64,000 bases of DNA, from NCBI RefSeq assembly GCF_003583765.1, contig NZ_QXQA01000003.1, forward strand, positions 124,001-188,000, in the 5' to 3' direction. This DNA comes from Paenibacillus nanensis (GTDB taxonomy: Bacteria; Bacillota; Bacilli; Paenibacillales; Paenibacillaceae). Below are positions 24,939 to 34,053 of the stretch, in pieces (position 1 is the first letter of the stretch; each line of letters begins with the position of its first letter). The position numbers were made by a program, and so were the translations under genes. Below the pieces are notes generated by a model. That model did not search any database. It saw nothing but the letters and a program-made list of their open reading frames with translations, and had not been told where the DNA came from.

Positions 24939-25388
24939 ATGGAAAATGGCAACGAGCAGGATTTGCCGATACTATCTGTCGGTTTTTTAATGGGGGTCGC
25001 CTACCGCAAGTTATCCGCAGTTCTTCATCATAAGCTTCGCGACTATGATTTGACGCCGGAGCAATGGTCGGTATTGTACACAGTGGACCAGTCGCAAGGG
25101 CTGATTCAAAAGGAAATCGCGGAGCGGTCTCATAAGGACAAGCCTACTACGACAAGAATATTGGACCAATTAGAGAAGAAAGGTCTCATTCATAAACAAG
25201 TCGGCGAGAATGACCGCAGATCCTTCCTCGTCTTTACGACGGAGAAGGGGAAGGAAGTGACGCAGGCTACGACTCCGATCGAAGACAGCATGACCGATGA
25301 ATTGCGCGCTTTTATGAGCGAGCCGGAAATCGACATGCTGAGGGAGCTTTTACTGCGCATCCATCATCATCTCGGCACCAAACAATAA
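24939..25388 (+). CDS. MarR family transcriptional regulator
   Basis: A 149-residue winged-helix protein. The DNA-binding core is LIQKEIAERSHKDKPTTTRI followed by LDQLEKKGLIHKQ and the wing GENDRRSFLVFTTEKG. It heads a two-gene operon with an MFS pump 22 nt downstream. A palindrome at the promoter suggests autorepression relieved by a pump substrate. Confidence 0.9.
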   Translation: MENGNEQDLPILSVGFLMGVAYRKLSAVLHHKLRDYDLTPEQWSVLYTVDQSQGLIQKEIAERSHKDKPTTTRILDQLEKKGLIHKQVGENDRRSFLVFTTEKGKEVTQATTPIEDSMTDELRAFMSEPEIDMLRELLLRIHHHLGTKQ

Positions 25389-25410
25389 GATAACGAAATG
25401 GAGTAATGAC

Positions 25411-26613
25411 ATGCAACCAGATAAACATCATGAGCCGTTATGGACGAAGTCTTTTATCTCGATTACGATTTGTTCCTTTTTATTGTTTTTAAATTTACAA
25501 ATGCTTCTTTCATCCTTCCCGGCTTATGTCACCAACGAACTAAACGCCGGTAACATCGCGGTCAGCTTAGTCACGAGCCTATTTGCTTTGTCTGCAATCG
25601 CATCCCGGTTCATGACGGCGGCGTTTATGCGCAAGTTTTCTCGCGATTGGCTGCTGCTTACGGGGATTCTGCTAGGCGCGTTAACGACAGCGGTATATTC
25701 CCTGTCCGGATCCGTCGGCTCGCTCCTTGTTATGCGGGTAGGCTACGGCATCGGCTTCGGCATGGCGAGCACCATTCTGCCGACCCTGGTTTCGCAGATC
25801 ATACCGGCGAAGAGGATGGGCGAAGGCATCGGGTACTTCGGGCTGTCTACGAGCCTCGCGATGTCGGTCGGGCCTATGATCGGTATGAATATGATGAACA
25901 ACCTGGGATTTGGCCCGCTGACGATAGCGGGCACGGCGGCCTTACTGTTGTCGCTGCCCATCTTGTTTTTCTCCCAATTAATCTCCCTCTCCTTCCGAAC
26001 AGGTAAACCAGCCGCGCGTTCGGAAGCGTCCGTTCAAAATCGCGGCGGCTTTAACCATAAGCTGTGGTTTCCGGCTCTGTTAAACGCGCTGCTATCGATT
26101 ACGTACAGCGGGCTTCTGAGCTTTATTGTATTGTTCGGACAGTTTGCCGGTTTGGAGCAGGTCGGACTTTTCTTCTTATTTAACACGGTGACGATCGTAC
26201 TGATCCGTCCGATCTCTGGACGTCTCTTCGATCGCAAAGGACCTGTGCCGGTTCTTATTCCCGCCGGGTTGTCCGTAGCCGTCAGCATGCTGGTTTTATC
26301 GTATTCGGATCAAATGGTTATGCTAATCGTTTCGGCTCTTCTTTATGGACTCGGCTTCGGCGCGATTCAGCCGACAATCCAGGCTTGGATGCTTCGCGTA
26401 TCGACGAAGGAGCAATACGGCGCGGCCAACAGCATGTTCTACAATTCCACGGATTTTGGCGTTGCGGTTGGCGCGTTACTGCTTGGCGCTGTCGCGTCGG
26501 CAACGGATTATGCGGTGATGTATCGCTACTCGGCGCTCATTATGGTTTGTTTTGTTCTTTTATTTGCGGTATCACGTATTCTTGTGAGAAGAAGACAGCC
26601 GCTGCAAGCCTAA
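25411..26613 (+). CDS. MFS transporter
   Basis: A 400-residue polytopic protein of the major facilitator superfamily with about 12 helices. The first loop has SRFMTAAFMRKFSRDWLL, and the central loop around residues 190-215 is hydrophilic. The C-terminal half shows the repeat ISGRLFDRKGPVPVLI. It is cotranscribed with the upstream marR gene, so it is probably an efflux pump; the substrate is unknown. Confidence 0.88.
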   Translation: MQPDKHHEPLWTKSFISITICSFLLFLNLQMLLSSFPAYVTNELNAGNIAVSLVTSLFALSAIASRFMTAAFMRKFSRDWLLLTGILLGALTTAVYSLSGSVGSLLVMRVGYGIGFGMASTILPTLVSQIIPAKRMGEGIGYFGLSTSLAMSVGPMIGMNMMNNLGFGPLTIAGTAALLLSLPILFFSQLISLSFRTGKPAARSEASVQNRGGFNHKLWFPALLNALLSITYSGLLSFIVLFGQFAGLEQVGLFFLFNTVTIVLIRPISGRLFDRKGPVPVLIPAGLSVAVSMLVLSYSDQMVMLIVSALLYGLGFGAIQPTIQAWMLRVSTKEQYGAANSMFYNSTDFGVAVGALLLGAVASATDYAVMYRYSALIMVCFVLLFAVSRILVRRRQPLQA

Positions 26614-26729
26614 GTTGTTTTAATCCGAAAAGCCGCAAAATAGCAATTGAAAAGAAATCTTGTTCATCTCGTTCTGTTATAGTGAAAGCAAGCAAATGAG
26701 TTGCTAATAATGACATGAGGTGAACGAAA

Positions 26730-27140
26730 ATGGCTGTTTTGTCCAGACAAATTTATGTGAACTTGCCTGTGAAGGATTTGAATGCAAGCAAAGCGTTTTT
26801 TAAGGCGATCGGCTTCGAATTCAACATGCAGTTTTCGGATGAGAAGGCGGCTTGCTTGGTCGTCGGAGAAAATATATTTGCGATGCTGCTGCAAGAAGAG
26901 TATTTCAGGACATTTACGAATAAGGACATTGCCGACACTTCCAAATCGACCGAGGTGCTGATCGCGATATCCGCGGACAGCAGAGAGGATGTGGACGGCA
27001 TCGCTTCTCGAGCTATTGCCGCGGGAGCGAAGTCGAACGGCTCGATCGATCACGGCTTTATGTACCAAACGAGCTTCGACGATTTGGACGGACATACTTG
27101 GGAAGTCGCATACATGGATCCATCCGCGTTGGAAGGATAA
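26730..27140 (+). CDS. VOC family protein, glyoxalase/lactoylglutathione-lyase-like
   Basis: A 136-residue protein of two beta-alpha-beta-beta-beta modules. The start RQIYVNLPVKDLNASKAFFK and the end FDDLDGHTWEVAYMDPSAL are conserved positions of this VOC subgroup. It may detoxify or bind a small molecule by a metal-centred mechanism; the activity is unassigned. GAGGTGAAC lies before the ATG, and a bidirectional terminator follows. Confidence 0.88.
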   Translation: MAVLSRQIYVNLPVKDLNASKAFFKAIGFEFNMQFSDEKAACLVVGENIFAMLLQEEYFRTFTNKDIADTSKSTEVLIAISADSREDVDGIASRAIAAGAKSNGSIDHGFMYQTSFDDLDGHTWEVAYMDPSALEG

Positions 27141-27156
27141 GAATACGGGTGCAACG

Positions 27157-27199
27157 AAAGCTGCCAGCCGGTCTGAATGGACCAAAGCTGGCAGCTTTT
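27157..27199. terminator. Bidirectional terminator
   Basis: Outer stem AAAGCTGCCAGC with its exact complement and inner stem GGTC/GACC. It lies between the convergent VOC gene and the FadR-type regulator, touching the latter's stop codon. Confidence 0.85.
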
Positions 27200-27914
27200 A
27201 TTGTTCGGTAAGGTGGCGAAGGGTCGATTCCACCTTGTTCAGATGGTCGCGAATAAGCTGAGATGCCAGCGCCGCGTCCCCTTCGGCTATCGCGTTATAG
27301 ATCGAACGGTGCTCGTCAAGCAGCCGCTCTGAGGTGGACTTCTGCTGATAGAACCATAGCTCTCGGGTTTTGCCGATCGTTTCTCCGAGCCTCTGGGCTA
27401 GGGAGCCCATCAGCTGGGTAAGCAGGGAGTTGCGGGAGGCTTCGGCTATTGCGGCATGGAATTCTACATCGGCTTGTTCGCCGCCCGCCGTATCGTTACT
27501 CTGCAGCGAGATGTTCATCCGGTCAAGAATGGCGCTTAGCTTCGCCAGATCCTCCTCCGTACGTCTCTCGGCGGCTAACGCCGATGTGCCGGTCTCTAAT
27601 ATTTTGCGAACCTCCAGCAGCTCGAGAATCGAATCCGCTTCTTGAAAGGGGGAGGCGCCTCCCTGCGCCGTTTCGGATGGCAGCACCTTTTTGACGAAAG
27701 TGCCTCCGCCGTGCCTAATGTCCAGCCAGCCAGTCGCTTTGAGCGCGCTGAGCGCTTCGCGAATCGTAGAGCGGCCCACGCCGAAGCGTGCGGAAAGCTC
27801 GACGACGGAAGGCAGCTTTGCCCCAGGCTCCCACTCTCCCCGCGTTATATTCTCTAGGATGAGACGGCCTACGATCTCATGGCCTTTCTCGGTTTCGATT
27901 TTCATATTTCGCAT
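27198..27914 (-). CDS. FadR-subfamily GntR transcriptional regulator, probable glcDF regulator
   Basis: A 238-residue GntR-type regulator. The winged helix contains LPSVVELSARFGVGRSTIRE followed by ALSALKATGWLDIRHGGGTF. The C-terminal FCD domain has the metal-site pattern around VEFHAAIAEASRN and LDEHRSIYNAIAEGD. FadR/LldR proteins of this type sense organic acids such as lactate or glycolate. The ATG at 27914 is 6 nt after GGAGG; the ATG two codons earlier abuts it. It is divergent from glcD, its likely target. Confidence 0.9.
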   Translation of the reverse strand: MRNMKIETEKGHEIVGRLILENITRGEWEPGAKLPSVVELSARFGVGRSTIREALSALKATGWLDIRHGGGTFVKKVLPSETAQGGASPFQEADSILELLEVRKILETGTSALAAERRTEEDLAKLSAILDRMNISLQSNDTAGGEQADVEFHAAIAEASRNSLLTQLMGSLAQRLGETIGKTRELWFYQQKSTSERLLDEHRSIYNAIAEGDAALASQLIRDHLNKVESTLRHLTEQ

Positions 27915-28028
27915 TGGCATCCTCCGTTAATTTGCGGAAATGACTGTATTTCTATATAAGCATAAGCTATAATGATTGAAAAGTCATCTGATGACCTGAT
28001 CAATTTGTTTTCCAATGAGGAGGCCTTT

Positions 28029-29444
28029 ATGCTAAACCCTGAAATTAAAGCCAAGCTTCGCGCCATTGTCGGAGAGAAGCATTTCCGGGACGATCCGGAG
28101 GCGCTTGTCGCCCATTCTTATGACGGTACGCCCATGCTCCAGTCGCTGCCGGACGGCGTCATTTATCCATCTTCGGCACAGGAAGTATCCGACATCATGA
28201 AGGTTTTGTTTGAATATAAGGTCCCGCTTGTCAGCCGAGGCTCGGGTTCGAACCTGTGCGGCGGAACGGTGCCTGTGGAAGGCGGCATCGTGATGGTGAT
28301 GCATCGGATGAACCGCATTCTGGAGGTTGACCGCGATAATTTGACCGCGACCGTTCAGCCGGGACTGATCACGGCGGAATTTATCGCCCACATCGAGGGG
28401 ATGGGCCTGTTCTATCCGCCGGACCCAAGCAGCATGAGAATTAGCACGATCGGCGGCAACATTGCGGAATGCTCCGGGGGACTGAGGGGGCTGAAATACG
28501 GCACGACCAAAGATTATGTCATTGGGCTTGAGGCGGTGCTGGCGGATGGCCGCATCATTCGGACCGGCGGGAAGCTGATGAAGGATGTGGCAGGCTACGA
28601 CCTAACCAAGCTGCTTGTCGGTTCTGAGGGGACTCTCGCCGTTATTACGGAGGCGACATTAAAGCTGATTCCTCCGCCAAAAGCGAAAAAAACGATGCTT
28701 GCCATGTATCGGGATTTATACGGGGCGGCGCGTACGGTATCGCGCATTATCGAATCCAAGATTATTCCGGCGACGCTGGAATTCATGGACAATCCGACAA
28801 TTCGGGTTGTCGACGATTTTGCGAAGCTTGGATTGCCTTTAGATATGGAAGCGATCCTGCTTATTGAGCAGGACGGCGAGCCCGAATCGGTAGAGCGGGA
28901 TGTGGAGCGGATCCGCGAAATTTGCGAGCTCGAATCCGCAGACCGCATTGAGGTCGCGGAAAGCCGAGAGGAGGCGGAGAAGCTGCTTACCGCCCGCCGG
29001 AGCGCCTTTACGGCGCTTGCGCGCTTGCGCCCGACGACGATTTTGGAGGACGCGACAGTGCCAAGGTCGCGAATCGCCGATATGGTGCTGCGGATCAATG
29101 AGATCGCGAAGAAATATAATGTCACGATCGCGACGTTCGGGCATGCGGGCGACGGCAATCTCCATCCGACGGCAACGACCGATGCAAGGGATACGGAGGA
29201 AATTCATCGCGTCGAAGCTGCGTTTGCGGAAATCTTCGAAGCGTCGATCGAGCTTGGCGGGACGATTACGGGAGAGCATGGCGTCGGGGTTGTGAAGGCG
29301 CCGTATTTGGAGTGGAAGGTAGGCGAGCCTGGCATCGAAATTATGCGCGGCATTAAAGCCGCATTCGATCCTCATAACCTGCTTAATCCAGGCAAGGTGT
29401 TCGCCAAGGAATCGAAAAAAAGGGTGGTTCTGCAGCATGGGTGA
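28029..29444 (+). CDS. glcD: Glycolate oxidase FAD subunit GlcD-like
   Basis: A 471-residue FAD-dependent 2-hydroxyacid dehydrogenase. The PCMH-type FAD domain shows VPLVSRGSGSNLCGGTVPVE and GLKYGTTKDYVIGLEAVLADG. The C-terminal cap has ATFGHAGDGNLHP and GTITGEHGVG, conserved in GlcD and D-lactate dehydrogenases. It oxidises glycolate or a similar 2-hydroxyacid and passes electrons to GlcF. The ATG at 28029 follows GAGGAGG; an upstream ATG at 27972 lacks one. The pair resembles B. subtilis ysfC-ysfD. D-lactate is a possible alternative substrate. Confidence 0.91.
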   Translation: MLNPEIKAKLRAIVGEKHFRDDPEALVAHSYDGTPMLQSLPDGVIYPSSAQEVSDIMKVLFEYKVPLVSRGSGSNLCGGTVPVEGGIVMVMHRMNRILEVDRDNLTATVQPGLITAEFIAHIEGMGLFYPPDPSSMRISTIGGNIAECSGGLRGLKYGTTKDYVIGLEAVLADGRIIRTGGKLMKDVAGYDLTKLLVGSEGTLAVITEATLKLIPPPKAKKTMLAMYRDLYGAARTVSRIIESKIIPATLEFMDNPTIRVVDDFAKLGLPLDMEAILLIEQDGEPESVERDVERIREICELESADRIEVAESREEAEKLLTARRSAFTALARLRPTTILEDATVPRSRIADMVLRINEIAKKYNVTIATFGHAGDGNLHPTATTDARDTEEIHRVEAAFAEIFEASIELGGTITGEHGVGVVKAPYLEWKVGEPGIEIMRGIKAAFDPHNLLNPGKVFAKESKKRVVLQHG

Positions 29445-30831
29445 AGCTAACGCTAACATATTGAAAAAACCGAACATTCAGCACACGAATCCGCTTGCAC
29501 AAACGCTTCTGAATAAGCTGGATTACGACCAATTGACAAATTGCATGCGCTGCGGCTTTTGTCTGCCGGCTTGCCCGACCTTCAGGGAGACTGGCATGGA
29601 ACCGGAATCGCCGCGAGGCCGAATTGCCCTGATGAAGGCGGTCGCAGACGGTCTAATGGATCCCGATCAAGCGTTCCAAGATCAGATGAACCACTGTCTC
29701 GGCTGCCGCGCCTGCGAGCCGGTCTGTCCGGCGGACGTCAAATACGGACAGCTGATCGAGCAGGCGAGAGACGCGATTGAAGACCACGCGCAGCATAGCG
29801 CTCCTGTTAAAGGACTGCGCAAGCTGATGTTTAAGGGCGTATTTCCGCGCCGCGGAAGCTTGAAGCTGCTCGGCGGATCGCTTGCATTTTATCAGAAATC
29901 TGGCCTTCGCAAGCTGGCGAGAGGAACTGGTATCATGCGATTGTTCCCGGAACATCTGAGAGAGATGGAAAGCATCCTGCCCGACGCGACGTCACGCGGC
30001 GTAATAGAACGGCTGGGAACGTTCTATCCGGCCAAAGGCAAGCCTATTGCCCGCGTAGCCTTGTTCCGCGGCTGCATCATGGACGTCATGTTCGCGGATA
30101 CCAATGTGCATACGGTGCAGCTATTGTCCGAAGCGGGATTCGAGGTGGTCATTCCGGAGGCGCAAGTATGCTGCGGCGCATTGCATGCGCACAGCGGGGA
30201 GATGGAGGAAGCGAGATCGCTGGCGAGGCTTAATGTCGGCGCGTTTAAGGAAGCCGGCGTCGATTATATCGCCTCCAATGCGGGAGGCTGCGGCGCGCTG
30301 CTGTCGGAATACGATCATCTCCTGCACGGCGATGCCGACGAAGGAATGCGAGAGGACGCGAAATGGTTCGCGCACCGCGTAATCGATGTCAGCCGCTTGA
30401 TTGTGGAGCATGGACGCGTACCCCGGTTTGCCGAGAAGCACGCCGCTGATGCCGAAACAGCGGTTACCTATCAAGACTCTTGCCACCTCCGCAATGTCAT
30501 GAAGAGCGGATCGGCTCCAAGAGAGCTGCTGCGCGGCATTGAGGGCGCGTCATTCGTCGAAATGAAGGAAGCGGACCGCTGCTGCGGCTCCGCGGGCATC
30601 TATAACGTCACACAGCCGGAGATGGCCGGACAGCTGCTGGAGCATAAGATGGAGCACGCGGCGGATACGCAAGCGCGTTATTTATTAACCAGCAATCCGG
30701 GCTGCTTGCTTCAGATGAAACTAGGCATCGAGAAGCATAAACCGCCGTTCCGGATGGAAGCCATGCATATTGTCGATTATTTATATGAACGGCTTGCTCT
30801 CTCGCCGGAGAATAAACCGCAAGAAAAATAG
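29437..30831 (+). CDS. glcF: Glycolate oxidase iron-sulfur subunit GlcF-like
   Basis: A 464-residue Fe-S protein. Two 4Fe-4S ferredoxin motifs are visible, CMRCGFCLPACPTF and CLGCRACEPVCP (about residues 32-95). Two C-terminal CCG domains carry CCGALHAHSG and CCGSAGIYN, probably further cluster or haem-disulfide-type ligands. It relays electrons from GlcD to the respiratory chain. The ATG lies inside the end of glcD (8-nt overlap), so the two are translationally coupled. No glcE gene is present, consistent with the two-subunit form. Confidence 0.92.
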   Translation: MGEANANILKKPNIQHTNPLAQTLLNKLDYDQLTNCMRCGFCLPACPTFRETGMEPESPRGRIALMKAVADGLMDPDQAFQDQMNHCLGCRACEPVCPADVKYGQLIEQARDAIEDHAQHSAPVKGLRKLMFKGVFPRRGSLKLLGGSLAFYQKSGLRKLARGTGIMRLFPEHLREMESILPDATSRGVIERLGTFYPAKGKPIARVALFRGCIMDVMFADTNVHTVQLLSEAGFEVVIPEAQVCCGALHAHSGEMEEARSLARLNVGAFKEAGVDYIASNAGGCGALLSEYDHLLHGDADEGMREDAKWFAHRVIDVSRLIVEHGRVPRFAEKHAADAETAVTYQDSCHLRNVMKSGSAPRELLRGIEGASFVEMKEADRCCGSAGIYNVTQPEMAGQLLEHKMEHAADTQARYLLTSNPGCLLQMKLGIEKHKPPFRMEAMHIVDYLYERLALSPENKPQEK

Positions 30832-30843
30832 CCTCGCATTTAT

Positions 30844-30866
30844 GCCGTCCGTTTGGGCGGCTTTTT
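30844..30866 (+). terminator. Terminator of the glcDF operon
   Basis: A 7-bp stem, GCCGTCC with GGGCGGC (one T-G pair), a GTTT loop and five T residues. Confidence 0.8.
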
Positions 30867-30901
30867 GTATTTGATAAATTAGTAGAATATTGTCGAAAAA
30901 C

Positions 30902-30929
30902 TAATGATTTTGTCGAATTAACCCGATAA
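30902..30929 (+). promoter_or_regulatory. Possible sigma-D promoter of the chemoreceptor gene
   Basis: TAAT (30902-30905) and CCCGATAA (30922-30929) are 16 bp apart and resemble the sigma-D consensus TAAA-N15-GCCGATAT with mismatches in both boxes. Sigma-D control is known for chemoreceptor genes in Bacillus. The call is tentative. Confidence 0.4.
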
Positions 30930-30966
30930 GAAGTGTACATCTACGTTTATCGGAGGAATAACTTAC

Positions 30967-32985
30967 ATGGACAAAAAAGGATTTTCACGGCTTAAAAGTT
31001 GGTTTAACTCCATACGAGCAAAGCTAACTTTATTTTTGCTGCTTTTGACCGTCATTCCGCTAGTTCTGGTCGCAGTTATACTGACGAGTTTGTTTACAGG
31101 CAATGTTGAGGCGGAATTGAAGGAGAAGCAGGTGGCGATCGCTTCAGCCAATGCCTCTGCCCTTAATGATTTTTTAGTTGGCAAGATCGTTTCCATGGAA
31201 AGTATGATTAAAACCTATAAGGAACAATTTCTTAGCGGGGATGAAGAAGCGGTGTTGGACCTTCTTCAAACGATGATGGCAATGGATCCGGAAGTGATGT
31301 CATTTTCGTATGCTCCTGAAAACGGTCAATCCTTCAATCATGAGAACGTCAAAACTGATTTATCGGTATTTGATAACTTTAAACGAATTCGGAAAGAAAA
31401 AACGGTCGGCATATCCGATATTTTAGTTGATCCTAATTCCAATGAAAATATTGTCATCATCGATGTTCCAATAATAGGAGATAAGGAGGAATTTAAAGGC
31501 TTACTTCAGGCAGTTGTCAGCCCGGAGCGTTTGCTCGACGGCATTAACAACAATAAAATTGGGGAAACCGGATACGTGTATCTCTTATCCAAAAGCGGTA
31601 TTTACCTATCTCATCCTACGTCTGAGAAAATCGGGAAGGACTTTAGAGAATTTGCGGACGACGCCAGAGTAAAGTTGTTTACGGAGCATGTGCTGGTCGA
31701 TAAGCTCGGAAATGCGGAGTATTCGGAATCGGACGGAACAGGCAAGTTCGCCGCATTTGCTGCTGTTGATGCCACGCAATGGAGGGTCGTTGTTTCGGGT
31801 GATGAGGCCGAACTGAAAGGGCTGGTCGCGAATACGAAGCAAAAAGGGATATTGACCATCATCTTTTGTTCCGTGCTGGTTGCGGTGCTCTCCTATGCGG
31901 TGGCGGTACTGGTTCTGCGTCCAATTGTCAGCATGTCAAGGTTGATGAAAAAAGTTGCAGAAGGCGATTTAACGGAACGACTTCCTGTCAAGGGGGACGA
32001 CGAATTAGCGCAGCTGAAGAACAATATGAATGACATGCTGGATTCCTTTAAGCTGACCTTAACGAAGCTGTCAGAAGCGGTACAGCATACCGCTGTTTCA
32101 TCCGAACAGCTTACGGCAATATCGGCCAGCTCGGCGCAGGCGGCACAGCAAACGGCAAGCGCGGCGGAAGAAGTTGTGAAGGGCGCAACATCGCAGTATG
32201 AGGGCTCCGAGCAATCCGCAATCGCGATGGAGGAGATGGCGATCGGCATCCAGCGAATTGCGGAATCCTCTACTGTAGTCAATGGGCAGGCGCAGCAAGT
32301 CCATACTGAGGTTACGCAAGGTGACCATGTCGTTCAAACGGCCGTCAGCCAAATCACGCATGCGAGTGAAGCTGTCGGCAAATCAGCCGATATGGTCCGT
32401 TTGCTGGAGGCCAAATCTTCCGAGGTTAACGGTATTGTGAGGTATATTTCCGAAATCGCGGCACAGACGAATCTCCTTGCGCTTAACGCATCGATCGAAG
32501 CCGCCAGAGCCGGCGAGCATGGCAGAGGCTTTGCGGTTGTCGCGGGAGAGGTGAAGAAGCTAGCGGAGCAAACGGCGCAAGCGACGGGCTCCATCGCTTC
32601 AATCCTGCATGACATACAGAACTCGACCTCGCTTACATCCCAGGCGATCTCGGATGGCATCGACGAGGTAAATAAAAGCGTCGATAGATTCGGTCAGGTG
32701 AGCGCGGTTTTTGCCAGCATTAAGAAAGCTGTAGAAGGCGTGACGGCCCAAATTGAGGAGGTATCGGCTGCCACGGAGCAGTTATCCGCAAGCACGGAAG
32801 AGGTATCGGCATCGATGAATGAAATTGTCGCCATTTCGAAAACATCTTTAACGGAACTAGACGGCATCAAGGGAGCAGCCGGCCGTCAAAGCATTTCCAT
32901 GGAAGAAATCAGCGCATCTTCTGAATCGTTAAGCCGAATGGCTGCAGAGCTGCAGGAGCTCGTGTCGAAGTTTAAAGTGAAATAA
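30967..32985 (+). CDS. Methyl-accepting chemotaxis protein with dCache sensor
   Basis: A 672-residue receptor. The first membrane helix is at about 19-44, an extracellular Cache-type sensor spans 45-293, the second helix spans about 294-318, HAMP follows (319-371), and the signalling domain takes the rest. The hairpin tip region (about 493-540) includes [20 protein letters not shown] and [18 protein letters not shown]. The sensor has [19 protein letters not shown], a common Cache motif. The ligand is unknown. The ribosome binding site is GGAGG. Confidence 0.93.
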   Translation: MDKKGFSRLKSWFNSIRAKLTLFLLLLTVIPLVLVAVILTSLFTGNVEAELKEKQVAIASANASALNDFLVGKIVSMESMIKTYKEQFLSGDEEAVLDLLQTMMAMDPEVMSFSYAPENGQSFNHENVKTDLSVFDNFKRIRKEKTVGISDILVDPNSNENIVIIDVPIIGDKEEFKGLLQAVVSPERLLDGINNNKIGETGYVYLLSKSGIYLSHPTSEKIGKDFREFADDARVKLFTEHVLVDKLGNAEYSESDGTGKFAAFAAVDATQWRVVVSGDEAELKGLVANTKQKGILTIIFCSVLVAVLSYAVAVLVLRPIVSMSRLMKKVAEGDLTERLPVKGDDELAQLKNNMNDMLDSFKLTLTKLSEAVQHTAVSSEQLTAISASSAQAAQQTASAAEEVVKGATSQYEGSEQSAIAMEEMAIGIQRIAESSTVVNGQAQQVHTEVTQGDHVVQTAVSQITHASEAVGKSADMVRLLEAKSSEVNGIVRYISEIAAQTNLLALNASIEAARAGEHGRGFAVVAGEVKKLAEQTAQATGSIASILHDIQNSTSLTSQAISDGIDEVNKSVDRFGQVSAVFASIKKAVEGVTAQIEEVSAATEQLSASTEEVSASMNEIVAISKTSLTELDGIKGAAGRQSISMEEISASSESLSRMAAELQELVSKFKVK

Positions 32986-33139
32986 AGGAAGGCGGTTAAA
33001 TAATAAGATTTTGTGCTTAAACCTATGATGAAAGCGCTGTATCGATCGGATTTATTCAGCTTTCCGCCGAAACCAGTCTATTATCGTCTTTTACATTTGA
33101 TAGCGAAAGGAGTAGCATATGCACATAGTCAAATAACGT

Positions 33140-33270
33140 AACGCTGAATTTTCCGCAAGGAAGAGCGGGGGAACCAAAGCGGCGCGCATGTAGGCGACCG
33201 CAGGGGTGAATCCATTTGAATGGTAGGGAGATCTCGACTCCCGAATCCGACAGCTAACCTCGTAAGCGTT
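33140..33270 (+). promoter_or_regulatory. c-di-AMP riboswitch (ydaO-yuaA class)
   Basis: The leader contains the ydaO core elements in order: a closing stem AACGCT (33140-33145) with AGCGTT (33265-33270), GGGGGAACCAAAG, AGGGGTGAATCC, and CCGACAGCTAACCTCGTAAGCG split over the 3' half. A terminator follows at 33308. It precedes ktrA, a classical target. c-di-AMP binding should favour termination and shut off potassium uptake. The flanking 32986-33139 contains no gene; no clear promoter was identified there. Confidence 0.93.
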
Positions 33271-33307
33271 CATCGAGAGATAAGTGTGCGTACTCGTGAT
33301 CGGATTG

Positions 33308-33338
33308 ACCACAGGGAGCCTTTTCTCTGTGGTTTTTT
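33308..33338 (+). terminator. Riboswitch expression-platform terminator
   Basis: Stem ACCACAG with CTGTGGT, loop in between, then TTTTTT. It lies between the c-di-AMP aptamer and ktrA and is the probable switch terminator. Confidence 0.85.
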
Positions 33339-33382
33339 GCTGTGTTCGGAATCATTTATTAGAAGAAGAGAGGCTCATCTAG

Positions 33383-34045
33383 ATGAGAAAGCAGTTTGTT
33401 GTCATTGGACTTGGCAGATTCGGAGGCAGCGTGACGAAGACGCTGTGCTCGCTCGGTTACGAGGTGATGGGGATTGACAAGGATGAACGGAAGGTGCAGG
33501 AATATGCAGCCGTCTTAACCCAGGTGTACCAGGCGGACTCAACGGACGAGAATGTCATGAAAGAGCTGGGCGTGCGCAATATGGATCATGCGATTGTCGC
33601 CATTGGCGAGGATTTGCAGTCCAGTATTTTGACAACACTAATATTGAAGGATTTGGGAATAAAGCATGTGACGGCAAAAGCGACAAACGATTATCATCAA
33701 CGCGTTCTGGAAGGATTGGGAGCCGATCATATTGTGCATCCTGAACGCGACACCGGCGTTCGCGTCGCGCATCAGGTGACATCTAAAAACATGATCGAAT
33801 ATTTGGAGCTTTCTCCGGAACATAGCTTGGTAGAAGTTATCGCGCCGTCATCCTTCGGGGGCAAGACATTAAAGACGTTGGATTTCAGAGCCAAGTACGG
33901 CTGCAGCGTAATGGCTATTCGCAGAAAAGATAACGAAGTAGTTGTCTCTCCTCATGCGGACGAATTGATTTTCGAAGGGGATATGTTAGTCATGATCGGC
34001 AGAAATACCGACATCTCTCGTTTTGAAAGAACGTTTGAAGATTAG
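33383..34045 (+). CDS. ktrA: Potassium uptake regulatory subunit KtrA
   Basis: A 220-residue cytoplasmic gating protein. The RCK_N Rossmann domain starts FVVIGLGRFGGSVTKTLCSL and binds ATP/ADP (or NAD). The C-terminal RCK_C domain, about residues 135-220, is the part that binds c-di-AMP in homologues. It forms an octameric ring on the KtrB dimer. ktrB follows 8 nt downstream. Expression is governed by the upstream c-di-AMP riboswitch, so the second messenger probably acts both on RNA and on this protein. Confidence 0.93.
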   Translation: MRKQFVVIGLGRFGGSVTKTLCSLGYEVMGIDKDERKVQEYAAVLTQVYQADSTDENVMKELGVRNMDHAIVAIGEDLQSSILTTLILKDLGIKHVTAKATNDYHQRVLEGLGADHIVHPERDTGVRVAHQVTSKNMIEYLELSPEHSLVEVIAPSSFGGKTLKTLDFRAKYGCSVMAIRRKDNEVVVSPHADELIFEGDMLVMIGRNTDISRFERTFED

Positions 34046-34053
34046 GGGGGCCT

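Noticed and set aside
30902-30929. Calling the chemoreceptor promoter firmly as sigma-D
   Set aside because: Both boxes carry mismatches, so it is listed only as a low-confidence site.
33091-33477. Short open frames on both strands in the ktrA leader
   Set aside because: They cover the c-di-AMP riboswitch and terminator, whose RNA elements explain the sequence.
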